A DNA stretch of 39,966 nucleotides from the NCBI GenBank assembly GCA_947361615.1, contig CANAJP010000011.1, forward strand, positions 1 through 39,966, in the 5' to 3' direction. Source of the DNA: an uncultured Candidatus Melainabacteria bacterium (lineage in GTDB: Bacteria; Cyanobacteriota; Vampirovibrionia; Gastranaerophilales; Gastranaerophilaceae). The notes under the pieces were generated by a model. It saw only the letters and a list, made by a program, of their open reading frames with translations. It was not told where the DNA came from and searched no databases. Positions 8,551 through 16,870 of this stretch are shown one piece after another (positions within the stretch are counted from its first letter, which is position 1; each line of letters begins with the position of its first letter). A program made the position numbers and the translations under genes.

Positions 8551-9578
8551 TAGCACACCTCATATTTTTCTGTTGGAATAATAACATCTGACGCGTTCAA
8601 TTTATCAGGTTTTTTCGTATAATTCACCGCGTTAAGCACGCCGGCAACGGTCGAAAATGCTGCAAGGCCCAGCATGATTTTACCGCCGTGTTTTTTTAAT
8701 CCTTTGCCCTCACCGTTATAGAAGAGTTTTGCGCTATCTTTTGCCGCGCGAACAAAAGAAGTACAGGTTTTATCAAGCACGCCTTTTTTCCAGAACGTCA
8801 AAGACGCACCATCCATAAACCCTTCCCACGGTTTCTGCATTGCAAAACCGACTGCAGTCGCAGCCCAGAGATACGAAGACATTGTTTTGGCCATATTAGT
8901 CTTAACAACAATTTCTCTAATCAAAGGCTTAACCTCCTGATCAGAGTCGTTCAGATCCTCACCAAGTCCAAGTTTTTTGGCAATTTTGTCATAATATTTA
9001 TTTCGCGCTTCCCCTTTTGTATCATCGCCGTAAAGCAAATCAAAACGCGGGAACTCAATACTTTCGTAAACCTTGTGATACTCAATACTTACGACATCAG
9101 TATCGTCCACGCTGTCAGGAAGTTCGTAATTAACTTTTGCATAAGGGAGTTCGGTATCAACACCCGTCAGGTGTTTAACCGGAGTGGTTATAAAACTCTT
9201 AGAAATATTTTTAGCAAGTCCGTAAAATAATACGCCCAATGCCATTTTCTTACCGAGGACATCAGCTTTCTTCTTATCAAAGTGTGAGAAATGTTTATTT
9301 GCGAGATTGAAAACACCCATCAACATCGCACTTCCGGCGATATAAGGGATTGTTCCCATCGTCAAAAATTCATAAAAATTGGAGTTTTTATTGCCTGTAA
9401 TCCCTTTTGCAGGGTAAATTGTCAAAGCATTTGTAAATTTGTCAAAGCCTATACGGCTGCGGGTCATAAAATTGTTTTTCAAGAGTGTGTCGTGCGAATA
9501 ATCGAGTTTTTTATCCTGCTGACTCGACGCACAAAATGATATTTTATTCTCTAAATTATTCCCTATAGGTGATATCAT
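8550..9578 (-). CDS. Multi-helix membrane protein of unknown function
   Basis: 342 residues, no recognised family. The N-terminus MISPIGNNLENKISFCASS resembles short Asn-rich, phenylalanine-containing starts of other unknowns in the window. Hydrophobic segments are TMGTIPYIAGSAMLMGVFN, LGKKMALGVLFYGLAK, MSSYLWAATAVGFAM and, near the end, IMLGLAAFSTVAGVLNAV. Between them is a charged acidic stretch (about residues 140-215). It is the first gene of the overlapping unit 9578 to 4121, so its role is probably tied to the next membrane protein and the GH13 enzyme. The ribosome site is weak (GGGGAAA about 8 bases before the ATG). Confidence 0.78.
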   Translation of the reverse strand: MISPIGNNLENKISFCASSQQDKKLDYSHDTLLKNNFMTRSRIGFDKFTNALTIYPAKGITGNKNSNFYEFLTMGTIPYIAGSAMLMGVFNLANKHFSHFDKKKADVLGKKMALGVLFYGLAKNISKSFITTPVKHLTGVDTELPYAKVNYELPDSVDDTDVVSIEYHKVYESIEFPRFDLLYGDDTKGEARNKYYDKIAKKLGLGEDLNDSDQEVKPLIREIVVKTNMAKTMSSYLWAATAVGFAMQKPWEGFMDGASLTFWKKGVLDKTCTSFVRAAKDSAKLFYNGEGKGLKKHGGKIMLGLAAFSTVAGVLNAVNYTKKPDKLNASDVIIPTEKYEVC

Positions 9579-9680
9579 TTAAAAATTTCCCCACACTCAC
9601 AAATGACATGGTTCTAACACTCATAAATATAAAATTTTGTTAGTATGCAGTTTTTTATTTTACATTTTTTTACAAAGGAA

Positions 9681-10523
9681 TTAACGATTAAAATAGAAGA
9701 AAACGCTCGTAAATATCCCTGTTAATATACAGTAAACACCAAAAATATTTAATGAAAAATTAGAAACAAATTTCAAGAAATATTTTATACATACATATCC
9801 GACCAGACCGGAAACGACAGTTCCGACGATAATCTCAAGCCAATTGTAAGTCAAAAGTTCTGACAAATCAAGTTTTATTATCGGATAAACCATAGACGCC
9901 CCAAGAATAATAGGAATACTAAGTAAAAACGAAAATCTTGCCGCAGTGGTTCTATCTAACCCGCAGAAAAGACCGGTTGCAATCGTAAGTCCTGAACGTG
10001 AGAACCCCGGTAACGCCGCCAAACCCTGCGCAATTGACATTAAAACTGAAGTTTTCAAATCAACTTCACTCTTCTGTGGCGCACGTTTTGACAAGTATTC
10101 ACTCAAGAACAAAACGCCCCCTGTAATTATCAGCAACAAACCGACAACAAACGGCAAATAAACAAGCTGCTCTGCAACTTCATGCAGCGGATATGCAATC
10201 AAAACGGTCACAAATGTACCAAGCAAAATAAAGAAACCTACACGTGCGTTCAAATCAGAAAAATCACGGGTTTTGAGTGCGTTAAACATTGCTTTCAAAA
10301 TAACCCGGATATCTTTTCTGAAGAAAATCAAAACTGCAATAAGCGTGCCGAGGTGAAGCATTATGTCAAAGAAAACCTCTTGCGAAGACTGTTCGACGAT
10401 TTCAATACCCTTAAACACCTTATAAAAATTAGAAGTAAAAACAAGGTGTGCAGAACTTGAGATTGGCAAAAATTCGCTCAACCCCTGAACTATTCCCATC
10501 AAAATCGCCTGTATTAAATTCAT
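9681..10523 (-). CDS. uppP: Undecaprenyl-diphosphatase (BacA/UppP)
   Basis: Integral membrane phosphatase that recycles undecaprenyl diphosphate to the monophosphate carrier used for peptidoglycan and surface glycans. Both signature motifs are present: GLSEFLPISSSAHL (residues 14-27), with the catalytic glutamate and serines, and ALPGFSRSGLTIATG in the second half, with the conserved arginine. There are about eight hydrophobic helices, and 280 residues is typical. It is the last gene of kdsC-queD-uppP, 47 bases after queD. The pairing with kdsC makes sense for envelope synthesis, while queD is metabolically unrelated. WecA at 32638 uses the same carrier lipid. Confidence 0.95.
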   Translation of the reverse strand: MNLIQAILMGIVQGLSEFLPISSSAHLVFTSNFYKVFKGIEIVEQSSQEVFFDIMLHLGTLIAVLIFFRKDIRVILKAMFNALKTRDFSDLNARVGFFILLGTFVTVLIAYPLHEVAEQLVYLPFVVGLLLIITGGVLFLSEYLSKRAPQKSEVDLKTSVLMSIAQGLAALPGFSRSGLTIATGLFCGLDRTTAARFSFLLSIPIILGASMVYPIIKLDLSELLTYNWLEIIVGTVVSGLVGYVCIKYFLKFVSNFSLNIFGVYCILTGIFTSVFFYFNR

Positions 10524-10570
10524 ATTGCTCCCCTAATAAATCGTTACAGTATGCCAATGTCGAAATACAT

Positions 10571-10930
10571 TTACCCTTCGAAATAACTAGCGCAGGAAGA
10601 CTGGGTTTCCCACACTGAAACCTTACTGATTAAAACAATTTTTTCTTTTAATTTGTAATAAATAAATCTTGCAATCATTTCGCTGGACGGGCTTTCGCCT
10701 TGAAACTCAGGAAGCTCATTGATATCAACGTGATCAAGATATTCCAAAACCGCGTTGAGTTCCTTTTTCAAAACTTTATAATCAATTAAGATATTACTTT
10801 TATCCAAATCTTCGCCCGTAACGTAAGCTTCAACCATCCAGTTGTGCCCGTGCTGGTTTTCGCAAGCGCCTGAGTAATTCAAAAGATGGTGCGCCGCTGA
10901 GAAAAACGCCTGTGTCTTAATTTCAAACAT
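10571..10930 (-). CDS. queD: 6-carboxytetrahydropterin synthase (QueD)
   Basis: Converts 7,8-dihydroneopterin triphosphate to 6-carboxytetrahydropterin on the way to queuosine. In 119 residues it shows the zinc ligands in FSAAHHL (10-16) and QHGHN (26-30), the catalytic cysteine in GACEN (C23), the LDHVDINE block at about 70 and the C-terminal glutamate in VWETQSS. The ribosome site AAAGGAG lies in the last codons of kdsC, five bases upstream, so the two are co-translated. No queC, queE or queF is nearby in the window. Confidence 0.92.
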   Translation of the reverse strand: MFEIKTQAFFSAAHHLLNYSGACENQHGHNWMVEAYVTGEDLDKSNILIDYKVLKKELNAVLEYLDHVDINELPEFQGESPSSEMIARFIYYKLKEKIVLISKVSVWETQSSCASYFEG

Positions 10931-10935
10931 ATTAT

Positions 10936-11475
10936 CTAACTCCTTTTACCTTCTGAAACAGTTCTTTCCTTAACAATCCCCTGCGCGTCAAGAATGAAGT
11001 CGCAGAGTTCTCTAACCGCACCGCGACCGCCATTTTTTGATGAAACAAAGTCACAAACTTCTACAACTTCATCCACAGCATCAGCCGGACAGCAGGAAAG
11101 TCCCGCTTTTTCCAAAATGCACAAATCAGGGAGATCATCGCCCATATAAGATACATTTTCAAAACCTAAATTATATTTTTTCAAAATCTCTTCAAGCGCC
11201 GGAAGCTTAAACTTCTGACCTTGATAAAGCTCTGTAATATTAAGATTTTCTGCACGATGTTTAACGGTTCCGTTGTTTCTTGCTGTAATTATTGCAGTAA
11301 TAAACCCTGATTTTTCAGCACGAACAAGCCCGTGACCGTCTTTGACGTTAAAAGTTTTATACTCAATACCGTTCTGGTCATAAGTAACGCTTCCGTCGGT
11401 CATAACACCATCTACATCAAACGCCATTATTTTTATCTTTTTAGCTTTTTCAACCAATTCTTCTCTCGAAAGCAT
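10936..11475 (-). CDS. kdsC: Kdo-8-phosphate phosphatase (KdsC-type HAD)
   Basis: HAD-family phosphatase that releases Kdo for lipopolysaccharide. Visible motifs are FDVDGVMTDG (nucleophile and general acid aspartates), IITARN (motif II serine/threonine position), the lysine in KLPALEEIL and MGDDLPD (motif IV). At about 179 residues it is the small C0-type HAD length of KdsC. I choose the ATG at 11475 because AAGGAG stands six bases before it; an in-frame ATG at 11496 lacks such a site. Kdo synthesis implies an outer membrane with LPS. It is the first gene of kdsC-queD-uppP. Close relatives acting on other nonulosonates cannot be excluded. Confidence 0.85.
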   Translation of the reverse strand: MLSREELVEKAKKIKIMAFDVDGVMTDGSVTYDQNGIEYKTFNVKDGHGLVRAEKSGFITAIITARNNGTVKHRAENLNITELYQGQKFKLPALEEILKKYNLGFENVSYMGDDLPDLCILEKAGLSCCPADAVDEVVEVCDFVSSKNGGRGAVRELCDFILDAQGIVKERTVSEGKRS

Positions 11476-11575
11476 TCCTCGCTCCTTTTTCTCCATTATA
11501 TTACAAATATCCTATAAATATACTATTTTATTTGAATTTTTTAAATTTATATTGACGCAGACCGAAAAAAGAAAT

Positions 11576-11824
11576 ATGAAACAAACAGAAGCCCAAAAAT
11601 TTGTAAATAGAATTAAGCGTAAAATACAAATGTCAGACTGCCCGAAGCTGGATTTGAACCTTTGTAATTTTTCGCTTATGGACGCCGCTAAAGTACTTAC
11701 AATGACATCGACATATCATTTTAACAAATACCCTAAAGGCAAACTAAAATGTCAGGTTCGCGACGCTTCAACCAAAATTGTTCTATCAAACTTTAATCTT
11801 AAAAACTTAGAATTAATATATTAA
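11576..11824 (+). CDS. Small basic protein of unknown function
   Basis: About 82 residues from the ATG at 11576; an in-frame TTG at 11552 would add eight. The protein is basic, with an N-terminal helix rich in Lys/Arg/Gln and a segment DAAKVLTMTSTYHFNKYPKG. No family is recognised. It stands alone between divergent kdsC and a convergent gene, and a strong hairpin begins right after its stop. This terminator and the AT-rich upstream region support a real gene, but the ribosome site is weak. Confidence 0.6.
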   Translation: MKQTEAQKFVNRIKRKIQMSDCPKLDLNLCNFSLMDAAKVLTMTSTYHFNKYPKGKLKCQVRDASTKIVLSNFNLKNLELIY

Positions 11825-11848
11825 AAAAGCTCCCTTTCGGGAGCTTTT
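11825..11848. terminator. Bidirectional terminator
   Basis: AAAAGCTCCC-TTTC-GGGAGCTTTT, a perfect 10-bp stem with T runs on both strands. It lies between the convergent genes ending at 11824 (+) and 11850 (-). Confidence 0.9.
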
Positions 11849-11849
11849 A

Positions 11850-12785
11850 TTAATTTGCTCTAGTGCGAAGCTTTTCAGCCATTGCAACCTTTGCTTTTTC
11901 GTTATTAATTCGTCGCTGATTGACGATATCCATTTGCAAATCTTTAATCTCTTTATAATTTTCGACAGTTGCTTTTTTCAATTTTGCGCTGTGGTCAAAT
12001 GCGTGGGCCAGCGTTCCAACAACAACCGCAAGCGGTGCCGCTGCCAGTGCAAATTTACCGACACTCTTCACTGAAGAAGGTGTATTTTGCGCTAAGGTCT
12101 TACAACCTGATGCTAAAGAATCTACAATTGAATTTTTATTAAATTTTTCACCTTGTTTAGTAACATTTTTCATTGCTGTAGCAACATTTTTAGTCGGAAT
12201 TTTGTCTGCCAGCGCTGAAAGACCTTTCGGAATATAATGCATTGCGGTGAATGCCCCGATAAGTGTTGCCATCATTGTTGTTCCCGGGTGTTTTCTTTCA
12301 AAGTTTCTAACGCCCTCAGAATGTTCTGCGGCTTTTTTCTTTGCTAAAACAGTTCCGTCAACAATAGCAAAAAGACCTACAATACCAAGAGCGCCAGCTA
12401 CACCGGCTGCAACTCTTGCCGCAGGACCTTTAAGATTTTTACCTATTGTATTAAAGAATTTTGTTGTTAAGCTATTATCTTTGCGGCCAAATTTTGCAGC
12501 TTCTTCAATCGCGTCTTGAGCCATTTGTTTTCCGCTCATTCCACGGGTTCCTACTGCATATTGAAGTCCGATTATAGCCGGAAGAGATGCGATTAAGCCA
12601 TTAGTAATATTCTGGTGCTTTTTATCATTAGTCTGAATTTTTGCGGCTTCTCTAGAAAGTAAACGAACATTATTGTCAGAAAGACTTAAAACCATGTCTT
12701 CCTGTTGTCTGATTGCCGCTTCGCGAGCCTTGCGTGCCTTTGATTTACCAAACTCCAAATTATTATTAATTGCTTGAATTTGCAT
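11850..12785 (-). CDS. Membrane protein of unknown function, four hydrophobic segments
   Basis: About 311 residues, family not recognised. The start at 12785 is chosen because GGAAGG lies seven bases upstream of that ATG; an upstream ATG at 12800 overlaps the ribosome site. The N-terminus is MQIQAINNNLEFGKSKARKA, then a basic helical region. Hydrophobic stretches follow: GLIASLPAIIGLQYAVG, AAGVAGALGIVGLFAIVDG, MMATLIGAFTAMHYIP and FALAAAPLAVVVGTLAHAF. The C-terminus is a charged helix. The short Asn-rich start resembles those at 8550-9578 and 30671-31186. It is monocistronic with a good extended -10 promoter. Confidence 0.75.
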   Translation of the reverse strand: MQIQAINNNLEFGKSKARKAREAAIRQQEDMVLSLSDNNVRLLSREAAKIQTNDKKHQNITNGLIASLPAIIGLQYAVGTRGMSGKQMAQDAIEEAAKFGRKDNSLTTKFFNTIGKNLKGPAARVAAGVAGALGIVGLFAIVDGTVLAKKKAAEHSEGVRNFERKHPGTTMMATLIGAFTAMHYIPKGLSALADKIPTKNVATAMKNVTKQGEKFNKNSIVDSLASGCKTLAQNTPSSVKSVGKFALAAAPLAVVVGTLAHAFDHSAKLKKATVENYKEIKDLQMDIVNQRRINNEKAKVAMAEKLRTRAN

Positions 12786-12810
12786 ACACACACCTTCCAT
12801 TAGTTTCTAT

Positions 12811-12819
12811 ATTATATCA
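12811..12819 (-). promoter_or_regulatory. Extended -10 promoter
   Basis: On the minus strand TGATATAAT matches the extended -10 consensus (TGnTATAAT). It is 26 bases upstream of the start codon at 12785, leaving room for the GGAAGG ribosome site. Confidence 0.6.
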
Positions 12820-12877
12820 AGATAAAACCGGTGAGTAAAATTTTTTGCCAACATGATAAAACTTTCTTCACAAAATG

Positions 12878-12905
12878 TTACAAACCTCGCTTTTCATGTT
12901 ATTAT
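12878..12905 (+). promoter_or_regulatory. Promoter of mtaB, leaderless transcript likely
   Basis: TTACAA (12878-12883), 16-base spacer, TATTAT (12900-12905). The ATG at 12913 is about 8 bases from the -10, so transcription would begin at or next to the start codon. No Shine-Dalgarno is present. Confidence 0.5.
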
Positions 12906-12912
12906 ACACGCT

Positions 12913-14199
12913 ATGAAAAAGTTTTACATTCACACAATGGGCTGTAAGTCTAACCAATTTGAAACATCAATAATCATAGAAAACCTGACGACTCACGGTA
13001 TGGAACAGGTCAAAAGCGTTGAAGAAGCAGATTATTTTATTCTGAACTCCTGCACAGTAACGCACAAAAGCGACAACGAAGCGTTTTATCTTTTGCGCAA
13101 CGCTAAACATAAAAATGCCAACATTATAAATATTCTAACCGGCTGTATCGCTCAGGTGGAAAAAGAAGAACTTTTAAAAAAAGATTATATTGATTTTGTT
13201 ATCGGAAACGATGAAAAATTAAAACTTTACGAATGCCTCACAAGCGGAGAAAAAATGGTTGCCGGTGATATTATGCACCAGACGGAGTTTAACAGAGTCG
13301 TTCTGAGCGACATGTCCAAAACCCGCGCAAGCTTGAAAATTCAGGACGGTTGCGACAACCGATGCACATATTGCATTATCCCGTTCGCCCGCGGCAAAAG
13401 CAGAAGCGCAGACAGCAAATTCATCATTGAACAAATCAACAATTTTGCCGACCATGGGTTCAAAGAAGTTGTATTCACAGGCATTCACATCGGCCAGTGG
13501 GGAAAAGATTTCGGGCTGGAACTCCTAGACCTTTTAAAAGAAGTTGAAGAAAAAACACATATTCACCGTTATCGACTGGGTTCACTAAACCCACTTGAAA
13601 TAACCGACGAAATGCTGGATTTTCTCTCTAAATCCGAAAAATTTGCTCCGCATTTTCATCTTTCACTGCAATCAGCCTGCAACAAGACTTTACGCGCCAT
13701 GAACCGCTTCTACACTGTTGAATTTTATTTGGAACAAATCGAGCGCATAAATGAAATGTTCGACCTGCCGTTTCTGGGAAGCGATATCATTGCAGGGTTT
13801 GCGGGCGAAACAGAGGAAGACTTTGAAATAACTCGCCAGAACCTTGAAAAATCCGGATTAACTCAAATTCATACATTCCCGTACTCAATCCGTCAGGGAA
13901 CAGTCGGTGCCGGACGCGACGGACATCTTCCGGACAGTGTAAAAGAAGAGCGCGCAAACATAATCAAAGCGATTTCAAAACGAAAATACGATGAATTTGT
14001 ACAAAAAAATATCGGAACAGTGCGTGAAATCCACATAGAAAAACGCCCTCAAAAAGCCACAGGGCTTCTCAAAGGCGTTAGTGAAAATTATTTAACTGTT
14101 GTGACCGACAGCAAGGACTTAAGCCTTACGAACACTCTGCAAAAAGTTCGCCTGACAGAAGTCCGCGACGGTAAAATTTTTGGTAAAATCATCGTTTGA
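12913..14199 (+). CDS. mtaB: tRNA t6A37 methylthiotransferase (MtaB)
   Basis: Radical SAM enzyme that adds a methylthio group to t6A37 of ANN-decoding tRNAs. The N-terminal UPF0004 domain has its three cluster cysteines (C11 in MGCKSNQFE, one in LNSCTVTH, one in TGCIAQ). The radical SAM cluster CDNRCTYC is at 147-154, and a TRAM-like C-terminus follows. FARGKSRS after the cluster and LGSLNPLEI fit MtaB better than MiaB or RimO. I start at 12913, not at the ATG 60 bases upstream, because the conserved KKFYIHTMGCKSNQFE begins here. Its last 11 bases overlap the convergent prepilin gene. Confidence 0.92.
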   Translation: MKKFYIHTMGCKSNQFETSIIIENLTTHGMEQVKSVEEADYFILNSCTVTHKSDNEAFYLLRNAKHKNANIINILTGCIAQVEKEELLKKDYIDFVIGNDEKLKLYECLTSGEKMVAGDIMHQTEFNRVVLSDMSKTRASLKIQDGCDNRCTYCIIPFARGKSRSADSKFIIEQINNFADHGFKEVVFTGIHIGQWGKDFGLELLDLLKEVEEKTHIHRYRLGSLNPLEITDEMLDFLSKSEKFAPHFHLSLQSACNKTLRAMNRFYTVEFYLEQIERINEMFDLPFLGSDIIAGFAGETEEDFEITRQNLEKSGLTQIHTFPYSIRQGTVGAGRDGHLPDSVKEERANIIKAISKRKYDEFVQKNIGTVREIHIEKRPQKATGLLKGVSENYLTVVTDSKDLSLTNTLQKVRLTEVRDGKIFGKIIV

Positions 14200-15215
14200 T
14201 ACATCTGACAAGAGCAGACCCCGTCCTAGGCGTAACTGAAATATGCCCGTTCCCGAAAGAGAAGTACGTACCATACAATGCACCATTATCCACTGAAAGC
14301 TTTGACGTCCAATAAACCTTTGTCGTTTCCATATTACCAACTAGATCTCGGTTAACAAATAAAGTTATAGCCTCATACAAATTTGGCAACCTACTTTCAC
14401 TATCATAAGAACTACAAGCTTTAGGTGCTGCATTACCAACAATAGTTCCCTGTAGATTTGACGCCAGTGGTACAGCGGTCGACACAACTGAATCTACAGA
14501 ATTAACTGCAGTTATAAAACCGATATCTTTTCCAACAGTATTCGGCCCTTTTGTTCCATTCAAGTCATACACAAAATTCACACAAACATACGGCTGTGAT
14601 TGCATTGTAGTTCGAGACTCAAAATCTGCCGAACAATTAGGATTGTAAAACACGGCTATACTTTCCCCGTTTGCTGTTTCAAATGCGGCAGCCTTAGTAT
14701 CCAATTGTGAATAACTGTATGGATTGCCATTATAAGCCAGCCACGAAACATTTACCATATCAGAATTTAATTCAGACATTTTTAAAGGAAATGGAGTTAT
14801 TATATCACCTTTCATTGTTGTAAGTTTATTGGGAATTCCACAATCCTGCAGGTGCTCACTGTCACAAATATTATTAATTTTTAAGACTTTTGAAAGTCCA
14901 CTGGCGACAAAAGTTTCTGCGGCTGTATCTTCTGCATCGCTTGCACCTGCTGAACTTTCTTCTTTTAGGGTTCCATAACCATTTAATGCCGGCATTAACG
15001 CTATCGCCTGCGAAAATCTTGCATAAAGCGCTTTGCGCTGAGTATTCCAGGTGCGCTCGTTAATATTACCTGTCAAACTCGGTAACGTAATTGCTGCTAC
15101 CACGCCGATGATTGTTAGGGATAATAAGATTTCAGCCATCGTAAAACCACGGCTAGTGGTCTTCCTTAGAGGCCCCCCCCCCCCCTGCTGGGATTAATAG
15201 AGTTCTATGTTTCAT
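14189..15215 (-). CDS. Type IV prepilin-like protein 1, out of frame at a G tract
   Basis: Secreted, pilin-like surface or pseudopilin protein. The ATG at 15215 follows AAAGGA by 8 bases and encodes MKHRTLLIPA, then 13 G. As read the frame runs into a stop a few codons later. With 12 or 15 G it continues through PLRKTTSRG and the prepilin cleavage site G/FTMAE (phenylalanine +1, glutamate +5), then the hydrophobic helix ILLSLTIIGVVAAITLP and a roughly 300-residue globular part with paired cysteines. The in-frame ATG at 15139 lies inside the cleavage site and could not give a processable prepilin. KGPNTVGKDIG and SRLPNLYEA blocks recur in prepilin 2. It overlaps mtaB by 11 bases at the 3' ends. 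A sequencing error in the tract is the main alternative to phase-off. Confidence 0.82.
15173..15185 (-). repeat. 13-G homopolymer in prepilin 1
   Basis: Thirteen C on the plus strand, that is G on the coding strand, starting directly after codon 10 (GCA) of the prepilin gene. The downstream pilin frame requires a multiple of three. Confidence 0.95.
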
Positions 15216-15254
15216 ATTGTCCATCCTTTCTATAGTTAGTTTAAACCATGTTTC

Positions 15255-15290
15255 TAAAAAAAGCAAGAGGGGTTTCCGCCCCCCTTTGCT
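15255..15290 (-). terminator. Terminator of the DnaJ-type gene
   Basis: On the minus strand AGCAA(A)GGGG pairs with CCCC(T)CTTGCT around a GCGGAAA-type loop and ends in seven T. The first arm overlaps the TAG stop. The TTGC of the second arm may also serve as a -35 for the prepilin gene. Confidence 0.8.
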
Positions 15291-16314
15291 ATTTCTCTAA
15301 CTCTGCAAGCTTTTTATATAATTCAACTTGTTCATCAGAAAGATTTTTCGGAACTACAATTCTTATTTTTGCGCTCAAATACCCGAATCCACCGTCTTTT
15401 TTGGGCAAACCAAGCTCTTTTAAACGCAAAGATTGACCGCAGGATGTGCGCGGCGGAATCGTAATCGTGATTTTACCGTGCGGGGTCGTAATCTCTTTTT
15501 TACAGCCCAAAACCGCATCACTAGGTGAAACATCGATTTCTTTTGTTAAATTAAACCCGTCAACTGTATATTCCGGATCCTTTATGCTGACGATAAAGAA
15601 CAAATCACCTTTATTACCGTATTCATCGGCTTTTCCTTCGCCACGAACACGAATTTTCTGCCCTTCCTTAACATCTTTAGGTAATTTAACCTTAATGGTC
15701 TTCGGTTCACTAACGATTCCTGTACCGCCACAGTTAGGACAGTAAGCGCCGCCATTACAATGCTTGCATTTTGACATCTCCGTATAAGTGACAGAAATAG
15801 ATTTACCGTCAAGAATATCTTTAACCGTTACATTCAAATTCTTTGTGACATCAAGGTCTTCTTTTTTAGCCTGTTGAGCGCGTCTGCGTGAAGTTCCACG
15901 CTCAAAACCGCCCATTCCGCCCATATTAGAATAAGCGCCTGCGCCCCCCATCATATCACCAAACAAGGAGCTAAAGAAATCAGAGAAGCCACCCTGACCG
16001 CCCATAGAACCGAAATCAAATTGTTGAAATCCGCCCTGTCCGCCGCCAAAATTAAAGTTCTCAAACCCCGGAGGCGGAGTGTAATCCGCACCGCCCTGCC
16101 AGTTTGAACCTAAGCTGTCATAACGTTGACGTTTTTGTTTATCGCCTAAAACCTCATAAGCCTCGTTAATATCTTTGAACTTAGCTTCTGCCTCTTTTGT
16201 TTTATTAACATCAGGGTGGTATTTGCGCGCAAGTTTTCTATATGCAGATTTAATTTCCGAGTCGCTCGCCTCGCGTTTAACACCCAGTATTTCATAGTAG
16301 TCTTTATATTTCAT
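15289..16314 (-). CDS. dnaJ: DnaJ-type co-chaperone with reduced zinc finger
   Basis: Stimulates Hsp70 ATPase and delivers unfolded clients. The J domain (residues 1-70) has HPD at 33-35. A Gly/Phe-rich linker (about 75-135) is followed by only two CxxCxG-type motifs (CKHCNGG and CPNCGG, about 181-196) where classical DnaJ has four. The C-terminal peptide-binding domains (from about 200) include [18 protein letters not shown]. At 341 residues it is between DnaJ (about 375) and CbpA (about 310). The ribosome site AGGAG precedes the ATG at 16314. dnaK and grpE are not adjacent. Confidence 0.9.
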   Translation of the reverse strand: MKYKDYYEILGVKREASDSEIKSAYRKLARKYHPDVNKTKEAEAKFKDINEAYEVLGDKQKRQRYDSLGSNWQGGADYTPPPGFENFNFGGGQGGFQQFDFGSMGGQGGFSDFFSSLFGDMMGGAGAYSNMGGMGGFERGTSRRRAQQAKKEDLDVTKNLNVTVKDILDGKSISVTYTEMSKCKHCNGGAYCPNCGGTGIVSEPKTIKVKLPKDVKEGQKIRVRGEGKADEYGNKGDLFFIVSIKDPEYTVDGFNLTKEIDVSPSDAVLGCKKEITTPHGKITITIPPRTSCGQSLRLKELGLPKKDGGFGYLSAKIRIVVPKNLSDEQVELYKKLAELEK

Positions 16315-16384
16315 AGATAATCTCCTACATTAATGATAATACAAAAAACGCGCCAATCATTAAAAATTAATCTTTTATTAATGC

Positions 16385-16413
16385 TTGCCAGAATTCAAAA
16401 AATATACTAGAAT
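16385..16413 (+). promoter_or_regulatory. Promoter of the 121-residue gene
   Basis: TTGCCA (16385-16390), spacer of 17, TAGAAT (16408-16413). Transcription would start near 16420, before the TAGGAG ribosome site and the ATG at 16439. Confidence 0.7.
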
Positions 16414-16438
16414 AATTCCATAAGATAGGAGTTTAAAT

Positions 16439-16804
16439 ATGAAAGAAGTTTACAGCAACGAACAACGCCGCTGGTACGACAAAGACCCGATTTTGTCAAA
16501 CGCGGTTAAAACATTAGAAAATTCAGACGACGAAACTCAAATTCGCATTGCGTTAAATCTGATTAAAATCATCATTGAACACAACATCGAAGACGGCGAA
16601 TGTGAAACAGTTGAAGACATCATCAATGCAGTTGGTTCAGGACTTGAAGACACCAGAAAAGGTCGCTGGTACGATATAGATTCAACACTCCGAACAGCTA
16701 TGAACATGCTTCAAAACTGCCCAGCAAGCACCCAGAGAGTAATTGCGCAAGAGATGGCACAAATGGTCGTGAAGTCTATCAAATCAGATGAGGCTGATGA
16801 ATAA
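16439..16804 (+). CDS. Small acidic protein with an internal duplication
   Basis: 121 residues, acidic, no recognised family. Two halves repeat: RWYDKDPILSNAVKTLENS (residues 11-29) followed by a helix ending IIIEH, and RWYDIDSTLRTAMNMLQNC (76-94) followed by a helix ending VVKS. Each unit is an RWYD box, a helix, a polar turn and a second helix. The linker is acidic. It contains no signal peptide, so it is probably cytosolic. It has its own promoter, a TAGGAG ribosome site seven bases from the ATG, and a clear terminator, so expression seems well defined. It lies divergent from the DnaJ-type gene. Confidence 0.8.
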   Translation: MKEVYSNEQRRWYDKDPILSNAVKTLENSDDETQIRIALNLIKIIIEHNIEDGECETVEDIINAVGSGLEDTRKGRWYDIDSTLRTAMNMLQNCPASTQRVIAQEMAQMVVKSIKSDEADE

Positions 16805-16834
16805 TCGTTCCTTACACACTTAAAAATTTGCACA

Positions 16835-16856
16835 CCGCCATTCTTGGCGGTTTTTT
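16835..16856 (+). terminator. Rho-independent terminator
   Basis: CCGCCA-TTCT-TGGCGG followed by six T, 30 bases after the stop of the 121-residue gene. Confidence 0.9.
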
Positions 16857-16870
16857 AATGCGAAAAAGCA

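Noticed and set aside
15139-15139. Internal ATG as the true start of prepilin 1
   Set aside because: It falls within the FTMAE cleavage site, so the product would lack the leader and could not be processed.
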